A stretch of DNA of 64,000 nt from NCBI GenBank assembly GCA_913065125.1, contig CAJYAG010000001.1, forward strand, positions 806,001-870,000, read 5' to 3'. Below are positions 1-8,271 of the stretch, one piece after another. Position 1 is the first letter of the stretch; each line of letters begins with the position of its first letter. A program made the translations under genes and the position numbers. Below the pieces are notes generated by a model that saw only the letters and a program-made list of their open reading frames with translations, was not told where the DNA came from and made no database searches. This DNA comes from an uncultured Flavobacteriaceae bacterium (GTDB taxonomy: Bacteria; Bacteroidota; Bacteroidia; Flavobacteriales; Flavobacteriaceae).

Positions 1-1
1 A

Positions 2-832
2 GCCAACAGAAAAGAATATAACAAAAACATAAGAGCTGGTAAATTTAAAATTCCGAAAGGAATTTCTAATAATGATTTAATCAACCTTTTAAGAAGTGGC
101 AAACAAACACCTGTACAACTTATTTTTAACAACCAACATTCTTTAGAAGATTTAGCCGGTAGAATTGCTGTTCAAATTGAAGCGGACAGTATTTCAATTT
201 TAAATGCAATGAAAGATGAAACTTTTTTAAAAGAACATCAATTTACTTCAAAATCTGCCTTAGGAATGTACGTACCGAATAGCTACGAGTTGTATTGGAA
301 TTCAACTGCCGAGCAATTTAGAGACAGAATGTTAACAGAATACAATCGTTTTTGGAACGAAGAAAGAGAAAGACAAGCTAAAAAATTAAAATTAAGCAGA
401 ACTAAAGTCATTGCTTTGGCATCTATCGTTCAAAAAGAAACAGCTAAAATTTCTGAAAGACCAATTGTTGCAGGCTTGTATTTAAACAGATTAAAACGAG
501 GTTGGCCGTTACAGGCAGATCCTACAATTATTTATGCGCTGAAAGAAAAGCACGGACAAGATTTTGTTGTTAAACGAGTTTTATTAAAAGATTTAACGAT
601 AAATTCTCCTTACAACACATATCAAAACAAAGGCATTCCACCTACATTAATTGCAATGCCAGATATTTCATCTATTGATGCTGTTTTATTTTCAAAAAAA
701 CACAACTATTTTTATATGTGTGCAAGTGTTGATAAGATCGGATATCACGAATTTGCAAATACTTTAAATCAACACAATAGAAACGCAAGAAAATATCAAC
801 GCTGGATAAGCAACCAAGGAATTAACAGATAA
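2..832 (+). CDS. mltG: Endolytic transglycosylase MltG, 5'-truncated by window edge
   Basis: The reading frame is open from base 2, so the N-terminal part, including the expected membrane anchor, lies before the window. The visible part matches the YceG/MltG family. It has the catalytic-glutamate motif ASIVQKET, then LYLNRLKRGWPLQADPT, then the family block INSPYNTYQNKGIPPT near the C terminus. MltG is a membrane-bound lytic transglycosylase that cuts nascent peptidoglycan strands in the periplasm and so helps set glycan length. An internal ATG at 209 is not the real start, because the family sequence continues upstream of it (LINLLRSGKQTPVQL and so on). The stop is followed five bases later by the next gene, so co-transcription is likely. 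The family assignment is firm; only the missing start is uncertain. Confidence 0.94.
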   Translation, partial: ANRKEYNKNIRAGKFKIPKGISNNDLINLLRSGKQTPVQLIFNNQHSLEDLAGRIAVQIEADSISILNAMKDETFLKEHQFTSKSALGMYVPNSYELYWNSTAEQFRDRMLTEYNRFWNEERERQAKKLKLSRTKVIALASIVQKETAKISERPIVAGLYLNRLKRGWPLQADPTIIYALKEKHGQDFVVKRVLLKDLTINSPYNTYQNKGIPPTLIAMPDISSIDAVLFSKKHNYFYMCASVDKIGYHEFANTLNQHNRNARKYQRWISNQGINR

Positions 833-836
833 TTGA

Positions 837-1787
837 ATGCTAAAAACGAAAAACAAAATAATTTTGTCATTCCCGAGAAATCGGGAATCTGCTTTTTATC
901 AACAATTTTTAGTGTTTTTTTTACTCTTTGCCATTAATCTTCAAGCACAAACTTCAACTTTCTACACAAAATCTGACACCTTAAATATTAAAAGAAAAAA
1001 TGCTGTAATTATTACAAAATCTACATTAGCTGTCGGAGCTTTAATAGGACTGGATAAATTATGGTATTCAGAACATCCGCGTTCTAGTTTTCATTTTATC
1101 AACGATAATAAGCAATGGAAACAAATGGATAAGATTGGACACCTAATGACTTCTTATTATGTTGGAAAAACCGGAATGGAAGTGTTGGATTGGGCGGGAG
1201 TCTCTAAAAAAAATCAATTGATTTATGGTGCAACTTTTGGGTTTACTTTTTTAACTGCCGTTGAAGTTTTAGATGGTTTTTCAAAAAAATGGGGCGCTTC
1301 TTGGGGTGATATTATAGCAAATGCAAGCGGAACAGGATTGTTAATCGGGCAAGAAATCCTTTGGGAAGAACAACGAATTACTTTAAAATATTCTTTTCAT
1401 CAAACAGAATTCGCTGAAATTAGACCGAATACTTTAGGAGATACTTTTTTACAACAAGCGTTAAAAGATTACAACGGACAAACCTATTGGCTTTCTGCAA
1501 ATATTTGGTCTTTTGCTAAAGAAAGTAATTTTCCGAAATGGTTAAATATTGCTTTTGGTTATGGTGCAGAAGGAATGTTATATGGAGAAACAAATCCTAA
1601 TAATCAGTTTTCTCAAGATCCTTATCGGCAGTTTTATTTGAGTTTAGATTTAGACTTAACGAAGATAGAAACGAAATCAAAGTTTTTAAAAACGGTGTTT
1701 TCTACCATTAATTTTATCAAAATTCCTGCCCCGACTTTAGAATACAACAGCAACGGAAATTTTAAATTCCACTTTTTGTATTTTTAA
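837..1787 (+). CDS. DUF2279-like secreted/envelope protein
   Basis: A 316-residue protein starting with a signal sequence (hydrophobic QFLVFFLLFAINLQAQ, residues about 23-38). The body resembles DUF2279, a family of predicted periplasmic proteins of unknown role. Visible features are MDKIGHLMTSYYVGK, GATFGFTFLTAVEVLDGFSK and WGASWGDIIANASGTGLL. It starts four bases after the mltG stop and its last bases overlap the convergent methyltransferase gene by 4 bp. The coding sequence for residues 11-18 (SFPRNRES) comes from a palindromic dispersed repeat lying between the start codon and the signal-peptide core. No catalytic residues are evident and the function is unknown. Confidence 0.7.
   Translation: MLKTKNKIILSFPRNRESAFYQQFLVFFLLFAINLQAQTSTFYTKSDTLNIKRKNAVIITKSTLAVGALIGLDKLWYSEHPRSSFHFINDNKQWKQMDKIGHLMTSYYVGKTGMEVLDWAGVSKKNQLIYGATFGFTFLTAVEVLDGFSKKWGASWGDIIANASGTGLLIGQEILWEEQRITLKYSFHQTEFAEIRPNTLGDTFLQQALKDYNGQTYWLSANIWSFAKESNFPKWLNIAFGYGAEGMLYGETNPNNQFSQDPYRQFYLSLDLDLTKIETKSKFLKTVFSTINFIKIPAPTLEYNSNGNFKFHFLYF
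864..890. repeat. Palindromic dispersed repeat inside the DUF2279-like gene
   Basis: The bases ATTCCCGA-GAAA-TCGGGAAT form a perfect 8-bp inverted repeat (869-888), preceded by TGTC. Elements of this form (TGTCATTCCCG...CGGGAATCT) are common dispersed palindromes in Bacteroidota. Here the element is translated as the N-terminal residues SFPRNRES. Whether it recurs in this genome cannot be seen in this window. Confidence 0.65.
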
Positions 1788-2497
1788 TGTTCTTTATGGA
1801 TGATAAAAATTGCAGGTCTTTTATGTAAATCTGGATTTTCATTTTTCCAAGCTCGTATATCTTTTGTCTTAATATACTCTGTTGGTAGTGTAATATCGGC
1901 AGCAATACATAAATTTGTAGAAGGAGTTAATGTTGCTTTTAAATCGGCTAATAATTTTTCGTTTCGATAAGGAGTTTCGATAAAAATTTGAGATTGATTT
2001 TTTTCTTTCGACAACTTCTCTAATTCTTTAATTGCCTTTTTTCTGTCGGATTTATCAATCGGTAAATACCCGTTAAATGCAAAACTTTGTCCGTTCATTC
2101 CAGAACCCATCATTGCCATTAAAATAGATGAAGGACCAACTAACGGAACCACCTGAATGTTTTTATCGTGCGCCAATTTCACAATGGTTGCTCCTGGGTC
2201 TGCAACCGCAGGAACTCCAGCTTCTGATAATAATCCAACAGAAATTCCTTCATTACAAACATCTAAATACGATCTTGTTTCTAGTTCATCTGCATACTTA
2301 TCTAACATCATAATTGTTAATGATGGTTGCGATTTTTTTGGTGATATTTTTTTGATAAATCGTCTAGCTGTTTTTTCATTTTCTACAATAAAATAATCAA
2401 CTTGCTCAATTACTTTTTTTACAGAAATTGGCATCACCTCTAACGGTTCATTATCGCCTAAAGTAGTCGGAATTAAATATAATTTACCTTTCATCAT
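1784..2497 (-). CDS. RsmI-family SAM-dependent methyltransferase (tetrapyrrole methylase fold)
   Basis: A 237-residue protein with the order of motifs found in the RsmI/tetrapyrrole methylase family: KLYLIPTTLGDN at the N terminus, the GLLSEAGVPAVADPG SAM-pocket block near residues 90-105, VPLVGPSSILMAMMGSG, and FIETPYRN near residue 175. RsmI 2'-O-methylates C1402 of 16S rRNA. This is the shorter Bacteroidota branch, so the exact RNA target is less certain than the fold. It overlaps the upstream phosphatase gene by 14 bp, indicating translational coupling within a leftward dnaA-phosphatase-methyltransferase unit. Confidence 0.85.
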   Translation of the reverse strand: MMKGKLYLIPTTLGDNEPLEVMPISVKKVIEQVDYFIVENEKTARRFIKKISPKKSQPSLTIMMLDKYADELETRSYLDVCNEGISVGLLSEAGVPAVADPGATIVKLAHDKNIQVVPLVGPSSILMAMMGSGMNGQSFAFNGYLPIDKSDRKKAIKELEKLSKEKNQSQIFIETPYRNEKLLADLKATLTPSTNLCIAADITLPTEYIKTKDIRAWKNENPDLHKRPAIFIIHKEH

Positions 2498-2942
2498 TTT
2501 CTATTTTTTTAGCAATGATTTCACAAGCTTCATCTAATAGTTGATATACATTTTCAAAACCGGCATCTCCACCAAAATATGGGTCAGGAACACTTTGATC
2601 TGCGCCAGGAGAAACTTCATTTAAAATTAATTGCACTTTTTGCTCATCATATTTATCTCTAGCAAGTGATAGTACTTCTTGGTAATTACCACGATCCATT
2701 ACATAAATCATATTAAAAGTATCAAAATCATTAACTGCAAATTTTCTACAACGCTGATCAGAAATATTAATGCCGTGTTTTTTAGCAACCGCAATAGATC
2801 TATCGTCTGGCAAATGACCAACATGATAACCAGCTGTTCCGGCTGAATCTACTTTTATAGTTGCATTTACTTTTGATTGTAAAATACCTTCTGCTAATGG
2901 AGAACGACAAATGTTTCCCAAGCAAACCATTAAAATTCTCAT
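2484..2942 (-). CDS. Low-molecular-weight protein-tyrosine phosphatase
   Basis: A 152-residue protein with the CX5R phosphate loop at the N terminus (MVCLGNICRSP, catalytic C7, R13) and the DPYFGG segment carrying the general-acid aspartate near residue 120. Length is normal for the family. It is cytoplasmic. Members remove phosphate from tyrosine in proteins, or in some branches from arginine. It starts 10 bases after dnaA and overlaps the methyltransferase gene. No partner kinase is in the window, so the substrate is unknown. Confidence 0.92.
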   Translation of the reverse strand: MRILMVCLGNICRSPLAEGILQSKVNATIKVDSAGTAGYHVGHLPDDRSIAVAKKHGINISDQRCRKFAVNDFDTFNMIYVMDRGNYQEVLSLARDKYDEQKVQLILNEVSPGADQSVPDPYFGGDAGFENVYQLLDEACEIIAKKIENDER

Positions 2943-2952
2943 GCTTTGAAGT

Positions 2953-4380
2953 TTAGAATGTTAACTTCTTTGTTAAATCGTCTACGTATTTTCTGAATTG
3001 CTTATCAGTTTCCGTTAAGTTATCTACTGTTTTACAAGCGTGTAAAACCGTTGCGTGATCTCTGTGACCAATTTGAGAACCAATACTTGCCAATGATGAT
3101 TTGGTCATTCTTTTCGCAAAAAACATGGCTAATTGACGCGCTTGTACAATATGACGTTTCCTCGTTTTAGATTGCAATGTTGCTACATCCATATCAAAGT
3201 ATTTAGAAACTACTTTTTGAATGTAATCAATAGAAACCTCTTTCTTTGTGTTCTTAACAAATTTATCTACAATTTGTCTTGCCAATTCTAAGGTATATTC
3301 TCTTCTATTAAAAGAGGCTTGTGCAATCATAGAAATAATTACGCCTTCTAATTCACGCACGTTCGATTTGATGTTTTTTGCAATATATTCTACAATATCT
3401 TCTGGCATTTCTACACCATCTCTATACAATTTGTTTTGAAGAATAGAAATTCTAGTTTCATAATCTGGAGCTTGCAATTCTGCAGATAATCCCCATTTAA
3501 AACGAGATAACAAACGTTGTTCGATATCTTGCATATCAACTGGCGCTTTATCCGAAGTTAAAATAACTTGTTTACCGTTTTGATGTAAATGATTAAAAAT
3601 ATGGAAGAATACATCTTGTGTACCTGTTTTACCTGATAAAAATTGAACATCATCAATAATCAACACATCTATCATTTGATAAAAATGAATAAAATCATTT
3701 CTAGTATTCGATTTTACAGAATCTATAAATTGTTGTGTGAATTTTTCTGACGAAATATACAAAACGGTTTTATCAGGATACTTGTCTTTGATATCAACAC
3801 CAATTGCATGCGCAATATGTGTTTTACCTAATCCAACTCCACCATAAATTAACAATGGATTAAAAGAGGTTCCGCCAGGTTTATTAGCAACTGCCATACC
3901 TGCAGAACGCGCTAAACGGTTTGAGTCTCCTTCTACAAAATTATTAAAATTGTAATTTGCATTTAGTTGAGATTCTATTTTTACTTTTTGTAATCCTGGA
4001 ATTACAAATGGATTTCTTAATTCTCTGTCTTTAGTTTCTAAAGGAACTGTAACTTTTTGTGGTTTTAAAGGATCTCTATTAGAACTTGGTATTTTTACTG
4101 TCTGCGGACTGTTACTACTATACGTATTTTCCATACGCACATCGTAAATTAATTTAGCTTCTTTTCCTAACTCTCTAACTAGAGCAACTCGAAGTAATTT
4201 AATATAATGCTCTTCCAACCATTCATAAAAGAATTTACTAGGCACCTGAATTGTTAAAGCTTCGCCAAATATTTTAATCGGTTTGATAGGCTCAAACCAA
4301 GTTTTATATGCTTGCGGTTTTATATTGTCTTTAATAAAAGAGAGGCACTCGTTCCAAACTGAGTCAGCAGTTTTAGTCAT
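2953..4380 (-). CDS. dnaA: Chromosomal replication initiator DnaA
   Basis: A 475-residue protein with all DnaA parts in order: an N-terminal domain I (SVWNECLSFIKDNI, AYKTWFEPI), a variable linker (about residues 85-130), the AAA+ core with Walker A GGVGLGKTH (near 180) and Walker B VLIIDDVQF, and the C-terminal DNA-binding helix-turn-helix with the signature IGHRDHATVLHA. It binds DnaA boxes and opens oriC. dnaN is not adjacent, and no cluster of DnaA boxes is seen around it, so this gene does not obviously mark the origin. Confidence 0.98.
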   Translation of the reverse strand: MTKTADSVWNECLSFIKDNIKPQAYKTWFEPIKPIKIFGEALTIQVPSKFFYEWLEEHYIKLLRVALVRELGKEAKLIYDVRMENTYSSNSPQTVKIPSSNRDPLKPQKVTVPLETKDRELRNPFVIPGLQKVKIESQLNANYNFNNFVEGDSNRLARSAGMAVANKPGGTSFNPLLIYGGVGLGKTHIAHAIGVDIKDKYPDKTVLYISSEKFTQQFIDSVKSNTRNDFIHFYQMIDVLIIDDVQFLSGKTGTQDVFFHIFNHLHQNGKQVILTSDKAPVDMQDIEQRLLSRFKWGLSAELQAPDYETRISILQNKLYRDGVEMPEDIVEYIAKNIKSNVRELEGVIISMIAQASFNRREYTLELARQIVDKFVKNTKKEVSIDYIQKVVSKYFDMDVATLQSKTRKRHIVQARQLAMFFAKRMTKSSLASIGSQIGHRDHATVLHACKTVDNLTETDKQFRKYVDDLTKKLTF

Positions 4381-4553
4381 TCTAAATTTAGCAGATATTA
4401 ATGTTTAATAAATTGTTCCTTTTGGGATCACTACACCCTTTTTCTAAAGCTTTACAAAAGTGTGAATAAAATTCAGTATAAAAAAATGAATTTGCTATTG
4501 ATTATTAACTTTTTTTTTCGTAAAATCAAACCCATAAAAAAAAACCTCAATTC
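4381..4553. promoter_or_regulatory. dnaA/thioesterase divergent intergenic region
   Basis: This 173-bp AT-rich spacer must carry the leftward dnaA promoter and the rightward thioesterase promoter. A near-consensus DnaA box, TGTGAATAA (4461-4469, one mismatch to TGTGGATAA), could allow DnaA autoregulation. On the minus strand, CACTTTTG is one base off the TAnnTTTG box. No box cluster is visible, so this is not supported as oriC. Confidence 0.35.
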
Positions 4554-4949
4554 TTGTTCACACAATCCACCTCATTTAGAATACGTTACGGAGAAACAGA
4601 CCAAATGGGTGTTGTTTATCACGGCAACTACGCACAGTTTTTCGAAATCGGCAGAATAGACTGGCTAAGGTCTTTCGGCATATCTTATAAAAATATGGAA
4701 GAAAATAATGTGATGCTTCCTGTTGTAACTTTACAATGTAATTTTAAAAAATCTGCTGAGTTCGACGATGAAATTACGGTAAAAACTACATTAAAAAAAA
4801 TTCCTACTGTTAAGATTGAATTTGAGTACGAAATTTATAATCAAAAAAACGAACTTTTAACAACTGGAAGTACAATGTTGGCTTTTATCAATAAAAAAAC
4901 AAAAAAACCGATGCGTTGTCCAGAGTATATTTTAGAGAAATTAGAATAA
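4554..4949 (+). CDS. Acyl-CoA thioesterase, YbgC/4-hydroxybenzoyl-CoA thioesterase family
   Basis: A 131-residue hot-dog-fold protein. The segment RYGETDQMGVVYHGNYAQFF carries the family's catalytic aspartate (D16), H23 and the GNY turn. These enzymes hydrolyse acyl-CoA thioesters in the cytoplasm. The start is a TTG at 4554, chosen because it places the conserved F-R-x-R-Y-x-E-T-D block at the normal distance from the N terminus. A longer ATG-started frame at 4462 is in a different reading frame and unrelated. It diverges from dnaA and is followed by a degenerate repeat. Confidence 0.88.
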   Translation: MFTQSTSFRIRYGETDQMGVVYHGNYAQFFEIGRIDWLRSFGISYKNMEENNVMLPVVTLQCNFKKSAEFDDEITVKTTLKKIPTVKIEFEYEIYNQKNELLTTGSTMLAFINKKTKKPMRCPEYILEKLE

Positions 4950-4963
4950 TTTTTGATTCGATT

Positions 4964-5034
4964 AGTTCTCGATACAATTTTATTTAACCTCGACTATACT
5001 CTATTATCAAGATAATCAGTCGAACTGACATTTT
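4964..5034. repeat. Degenerate copy of a dispersed flavobacterial repeat
   Basis: The spacer between the convergent thioesterase and YigZ genes contains AGTTCTCGATACAATTTT and, about 40 bases on, CAGTCGAACTGACATTTT. These ends resemble a common flavobacterial intergenic palindrome of the TCGA...TGACA class, related in motif to the element in menC. The inner part is imperfect. It is called from motif resemblance only. Confidence 0.4.
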
Positions 5035-5052
5035 ATAAATTAAAAAACCAAC

Positions 5053-5664
5053 TTACTCTAGTTTTTTAATCTCTACTTTATACATATTGGTAAAGATTTC
5101 AAAAATAGCATCCGCTTCGTTTTTTCTGACAGAAATTATATATTGACAATCTAGTTCTAAAGTTTGAGAAACAATATTGATTTGTTTCTCTTTTATAATT
5201 CGCATTACTGTATTCATCAATTCGTAACCAAATGAGATTTGAAAATGCACATCAATGGTTTTACCAACAATTATTGATGCTTCCAACGCTAATTGTGCAG
5301 AATTTTTATAGGCATTTATCAATCCGCCAACTCCCAATTTTGTTCCGCCAAAATAACGCACAGAAACGATTAAAATATTGGTTACTTCAAAAGATTGAAT
5401 CTGACCATAAATTGGCATTCCTGCAGAATTGTTAGGCTCTCCATCATCATTTGCTCTATAAGAAATTGTTTCTGTTCCTAATTGCCAAGCGTAACAAAAA
5501 TGACGCGCAGCATGATGCTTCTTTTTTAATTCTTCTAAAGCATTTTTAATATCATCTTCATTTAAAACCGGAAAAGCATATCCAAAAAACTTACTATTTC
5601 GATCTTTAAACAGCGTTTCTTCCGATGGCTTTTCTATTGTTTTGTAGCTGTCTTTTAACTCCAT
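5053..5664 (-). CDS. YigZ/IMPACT family protein
   Basis: A 203-residue protein of the YigZ (UPF0029) family. Its N-terminal domain shows AARHFCYAWQLG, RANDDGEPNNSAGMPIY and VRYFGGTKLGVGGLINAY, which are family hallmarks. A smaller C-terminal domain (from about residue 135) fits the family's ferredoxin-like domain. YigZ is related to eukaryotic IMPACT, and its bacterial role is poorly defined. It begins 2 bases downstream of the EamA gene end, in a leftward ribD-HAD-EamA-yigZ run. Confidence 0.9.
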   Translation of the reverse strand: MELKDSYKTIEKPSEETLFKDRNSKFFGYAFPVLNEDDIKNALEELKKKHHAARHFCYAWQLGTETISYRANDDGEPNNSAGMPIYGQIQSFEVTNILIVSVRYFGGTKLGVGGLINAYKNSAQLALEASIIVGKTIDVHFQISFGYELMNTVMRIIKEKQINIVSQTLELDCQYIISVRKNEADAIFEIFTNMYKVEIKKLE

Positions 5665-5666
5665 AA

Positions 5667-6527
5667 TTATGCAAAGGAAACTAATAAAATACTAAAAACT
5701 GCTAATGCAATTCCGATCCAATTCTTTTTAATGAGTTTTTCTTTGAAAAACAACAATGCAAAAACGGTGGTAAGAATTACAATTCCTACGTTATTAATGG
5801 TAAATAAAGTGGAGCTTTCTATATCGGTTTTAAAAGCCTTTAGTAAAAATTCCATCGAATAATAATTTGGAATTCCCAATACAATTCCCCCTAAAATATT
5901 TTTCCAGTGAAATTGAAATTTTCCATTGATTAGTTGAGAAACAACCACAAAAAAACCCAACACAAAAGCACAGCCAAAAATAGTTGCTAAAAACAACGGT
6001 TCTTCTCCTTCAGAAACCGATGTAGTTTCTACATATTTTAATCCAGTATCTAAAATACCAGACCCAACAAAAAGTAATAACGGAAATAATAAATTTTTAA
6101 ATTTTACAGGATTTGTATCGCTTTTTGCTGATGATAAATACACTGCAATTAACGCCATTAAAATTCCAATAACTTTAACCAATCCAACACCTTCATTATA
6201 CACAATAATTCCGAAAATAATTGGAATTACCACAGACATTTTCCCCGCAACTGAAGCTACAGATAGGCCATTTTTTTGAGCCGTAATTCCCATCACATTA
6301 AAGATAGAAATAAATAAAAAACCTAGAAAAAAGGCTCCTAAAAACCATGGTTGTTGTGGAATCTCTACAATTGATACAGATACATTTGAAGTTCCCAAAC
6401 CAAACGATAATGCAATTGCATAGTTTACAACAATTGCCTGTTGTGTATTGATTTTAAAAACATCAAACAACTTAAAAACCACAAATATTAAACTTGAAAT
6501 AAGAATGCTTATAACTAGATAAATCAC
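5667..6527 (-). CDS. EamA/DMT-superfamily membrane transporter
   Basis: A 286-residue, almost entirely hydrophobic protein consistent with ten transmembrane segments in two five-helix halves, as in the drug/metabolite transporter superfamily. An EamA-like segment is visible (KMSVVIPIIFGIIVYNEG, then LMALIAVYLSS). The second half ends with TVFALLFFKEKLIKKNWIGI. The substrate cannot be told. The start overlaps the HAD gene by 4 bp (ATGA type), which implies coupling. Confidence 0.82.
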   Translation of the reverse strand: MIYLVISILISSLIFVVFKLFDVFKINTQQAIVVNYAIALSFGLGTSNVSVSIVEIPQQPWFLGAFFLGFLFISIFNVMGITAQKNGLSVASVAGKMSVVIPIIFGIIVYNEGVGLVKVIGILMALIAVYLSSAKSDTNPVKFKNLLFPLLLFVGSGILDTGLKYVETTSVSEGEEPLFLATIFGCAFVLGFFVVVSQLINGKFQFHWKNILGGIVLGIPNYYSMEFLLKAFKTDIESSTLFTINNVGIVILTTVFALLFFKEKLIKKNWIGIALAVFSILLVSFA

Positions 6528-7135
6528 GTTGTGAATTCTTTTTTAGTTAATAAATTAACGACATCTTCTTTACCCGGAATTAAATGCCAAGTTTGTATTC
6601 CTAACTCTTTTGCTGCTTCCGTATTTTCTTTCGTGTCATCTATAAAAAAAGTTTCGGCAGCTTTTAAATTATTTTCTTGCAATACAAATTCGTAAATGTC
6701 TGAATTTGGTTTTCTAAATCCGATTTCATGCGACAAGTAAAACTGCTCAAAACAGTTTTTAAATTCTGCATACAATTCTTTTCCCCATTCATTTTGAATC
6801 CAAGAAATATGCAATTCGTTGGTATTACTTAATAAGAACAATCTATATTTTTTACTTTTAGCAAGCTCTTTCAAAAATTGCAATCTTTGAGTTGGAAAAT
6901 CCAATAAAATGGCATTCCAAGCAAAAACGACATCTTCTTTAGAAATTGCAAACGTATTCTGAAAAAAATTGATGAAATCATTGGTGGAAATTTCTCCTTT
7001 TTCATAGCGGTGTGCAATTGCCATCATTTCACCAGAAATGTCATCTACACCAAGTTTAGCCAACGCAATAAAAGTAGCTTCCTTATGTAGGTTGATAAAA
7101 ATATCACCAAAATCAAAGATGATATTCTTAATCAT
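6524..7135 (-). CDS. HAD-superfamily phosphatase
   Basis: A 203-residue protein with HAD motifs: motif I IIFDFGD (nucleophile D8), motif II LLSNTNE (Ser/Thr), a conserved lysine in GFRKPNSDIY, and motif IV FIDDTKEN. The arrangement, with a helical cap between motifs I and II, fits the YihX-like subfamily, which dephosphorylates small sugar or nucleotide phosphates in the cytoplasm. It overlaps ribD by 8 bp and the transporter gene by 4 bp. In flavin synthesis a phosphatase step follows RibD. Linkage to ribD makes that role possible but unproved. Confidence 0.86.
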   Translation of the reverse strand: MIKNIIFDFGDIFINLHKEATFIALAKLGVDDISGEMMAIAHRYEKGEISTNDFINFFQNTFAISKEDVVFAWNAILLDFPTQRLQFLKELAKSKKYRLFLLSNTNELHISWIQNEWGKELYAEFKNCFEQFYLSHEIGFRKPNSDIYEFVLQENNLKAAETFFIDDTKENTEAAKELGIQTWHLIPGKEDVVNLLTKKEFTT

Positions 7136-8222
7136 TTCTGTATATTTTTAAAACATCTTTTTTGATGTTGATTTCTTCAATCAATGTTCCTTTAATTCCT
7201 GGTGATTTCACTCCTTTTTCAAATTCATTTTCACCAATAAACACCCTAGCTTCATCCCATAAATTTTCATCAATAAATGTTTGCAAGGTTTGCGTTCCTC
7301 CTTCAATAATTACAGACTGAATTTGATGTTTATGCAAAACATCACAAATTTGTTTTGCAATATTTTTAGTGAAATCTATTTCTTCAAAAACAATGTTTAC
7401 ACTTTCTTCTTTTCCCTCTTCTCTCTTCTCTATCAGAACTATTGTCTGCACACTTCCATCAAAAACGCTTGCATTATTCGGAATCCTCAAATTTCTATCC
7501 ATCACAATTCTTATCGGATTATTTCCGCTCCAACTTCTCAAATTCAACTTCGGATTATCAGCAATTACCGTATTTGTCCCCACTAAAATTGCATGTTCTT
7601 CACTTCGCCATTGATGCACCAATTGTTGCGAATATTGATTGGAAATCCAAATTGGACTTTTATGCTGAACTTGTTTCAGCATCTTTTTATTAGTTCCTGA
7701 AACAAGTTCAGGATAAACAGGAGCAATAAATCCGTTGTTGGTTTCTGCCCATTTTAAAACAATAAACGGACGCTTTTTATTTTGAACCGTAAAAAATCGT
7801 TTATGATGTTCTTTACATTCATTTTCTAAAACACCAACAACTACATGAATCCCTGCATTTTTTAAACGCTCAATTCCTTTTCCAGCAACCAAACTATTGG
7901 TATCAACACAGCCAATAACCACTTTTTTAAATTGATGTTTCACAATTAAATCTGCACAAGGAGGCGTTTTTCCAACATGAGAACAAGGCTCTAAAGTCAC
8001 ATACATTGTCGCTTCTTTTAAAACACTTTTATCTTTAACTGAATTAATTGCATTTACTTCTGCATGATTTCCTCCGTAAACGGATGTAAATCCTTCTCCA
8101 ATAATTTTATTATCCAACACAACTACTGCTCCAACAGACGGATTTGGACGTGTAAACCCAATTCCGTTTTTGGCAATTTGCAAACAACGTTGCATGTATT
8201 TTTCGTGCTGAGAAATGTGCAT
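7128..8222 (-). CDS. ribD: Bifunctional riboflavin biosynthesis deaminase/reductase RibD
   Basis: A 364-residue protein with an N-terminal zinc deaminase domain (HAEVNAI with H53 and E55, then EPCSHVGKTPPC with C80 and C89) and a C-terminal NADPH-dependent reductase domain (FIVLKWAETNNGFIAP, then RIVMDRNLRIP, VIIEGGTQTLQTFI). It performs the second and third steps of riboflavin synthesis. Residues 171-187 (PELVSGTNKKMLKQVQH) are encoded by an inserted palindromic repeat, placed in the reductase domain after FIAPVY. The frame is intact on both sides. A TATTTTTG promoter box lies 32 bases upstream on the minus strand. Confidence 0.95.
   Translation of the reverse strand: MHISQHEKYMQRCLQIAKNGIGFTRPNPSVGAVVVLDNKIIGEGFTSVYGGNHAEVNAINSVKDKSVLKEATMYVTLEPCSHVGKTPPCADLIVKHQFKKVVIGCVDTNSLVAGKGIERLKNAGIHVVVGVLENECKEHHKRFFTVQNKKRPFIVLKWAETNNGFIAPVYPELVSGTNKKMLKQVQHKSPIWISNQYSQQLVHQWRSEEHAILVGTNTVIADNPKLNLRSWSGNNPIRIVMDRNLRIPNNASVFDGSVQTIVLIEKREEGKEESVNIVFEEIDFTKNIAKQICDVLHKHQIQSVIIEGGTQTLQTFIDENLWDEARVFIGENEFEKGVKSPGIKGTLIEEINIKKDVLKIYRND
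7662..7713. repeat. Palindromic dispersed repeat inserted in ribD
   Basis: CTGAACTTGTTTCAG (7665-7679) and CTGAAACAAGTTCAG (7697-7711) form a perfect 15-bp inverted repeat with a short centre. Read on the minus strand it is translated in frame as PELVSGTNKKMLKQVQH. The same peptide-like string is familiar from Bacteroidota genomes as a translated dispersed repeat. It lies in the linker after the first reductase strand of RibD. Confidence 0.85.
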
Positions 8223-8253
8223 TATTTTAATTAAAAATGATAACTTGCTCCTG

Positions 8254-8261
8254 CAAAAATA
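8254..8261 (-). promoter_or_regulatory. ribD promoter -7 box (TAnnTTTG)
   Basis: Read on the minus strand this is TATTTTTG, an exact match to the Bacteroidota -7 consensus TAnnTTTG. TTG triplets lie 17 and 22 bases upstream (minus strand of 8279-8281 and 8284-8286), within the -33 spacing range. It precedes the ribD start by about 31 bases and overlaps the beginning of the divergent acetyltransferase gene. Confidence 0.6.
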
Positions 8262-8271
8262 GTGTATTAAA

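Noticed and set aside
4381..4553. Chromosomal origin next to dnaA
   Set aside because: Only one near-match DnaA box is seen, with no cluster and no AT-rich unwinding repeats clearly tied to it, and dnaN is not adjacent.
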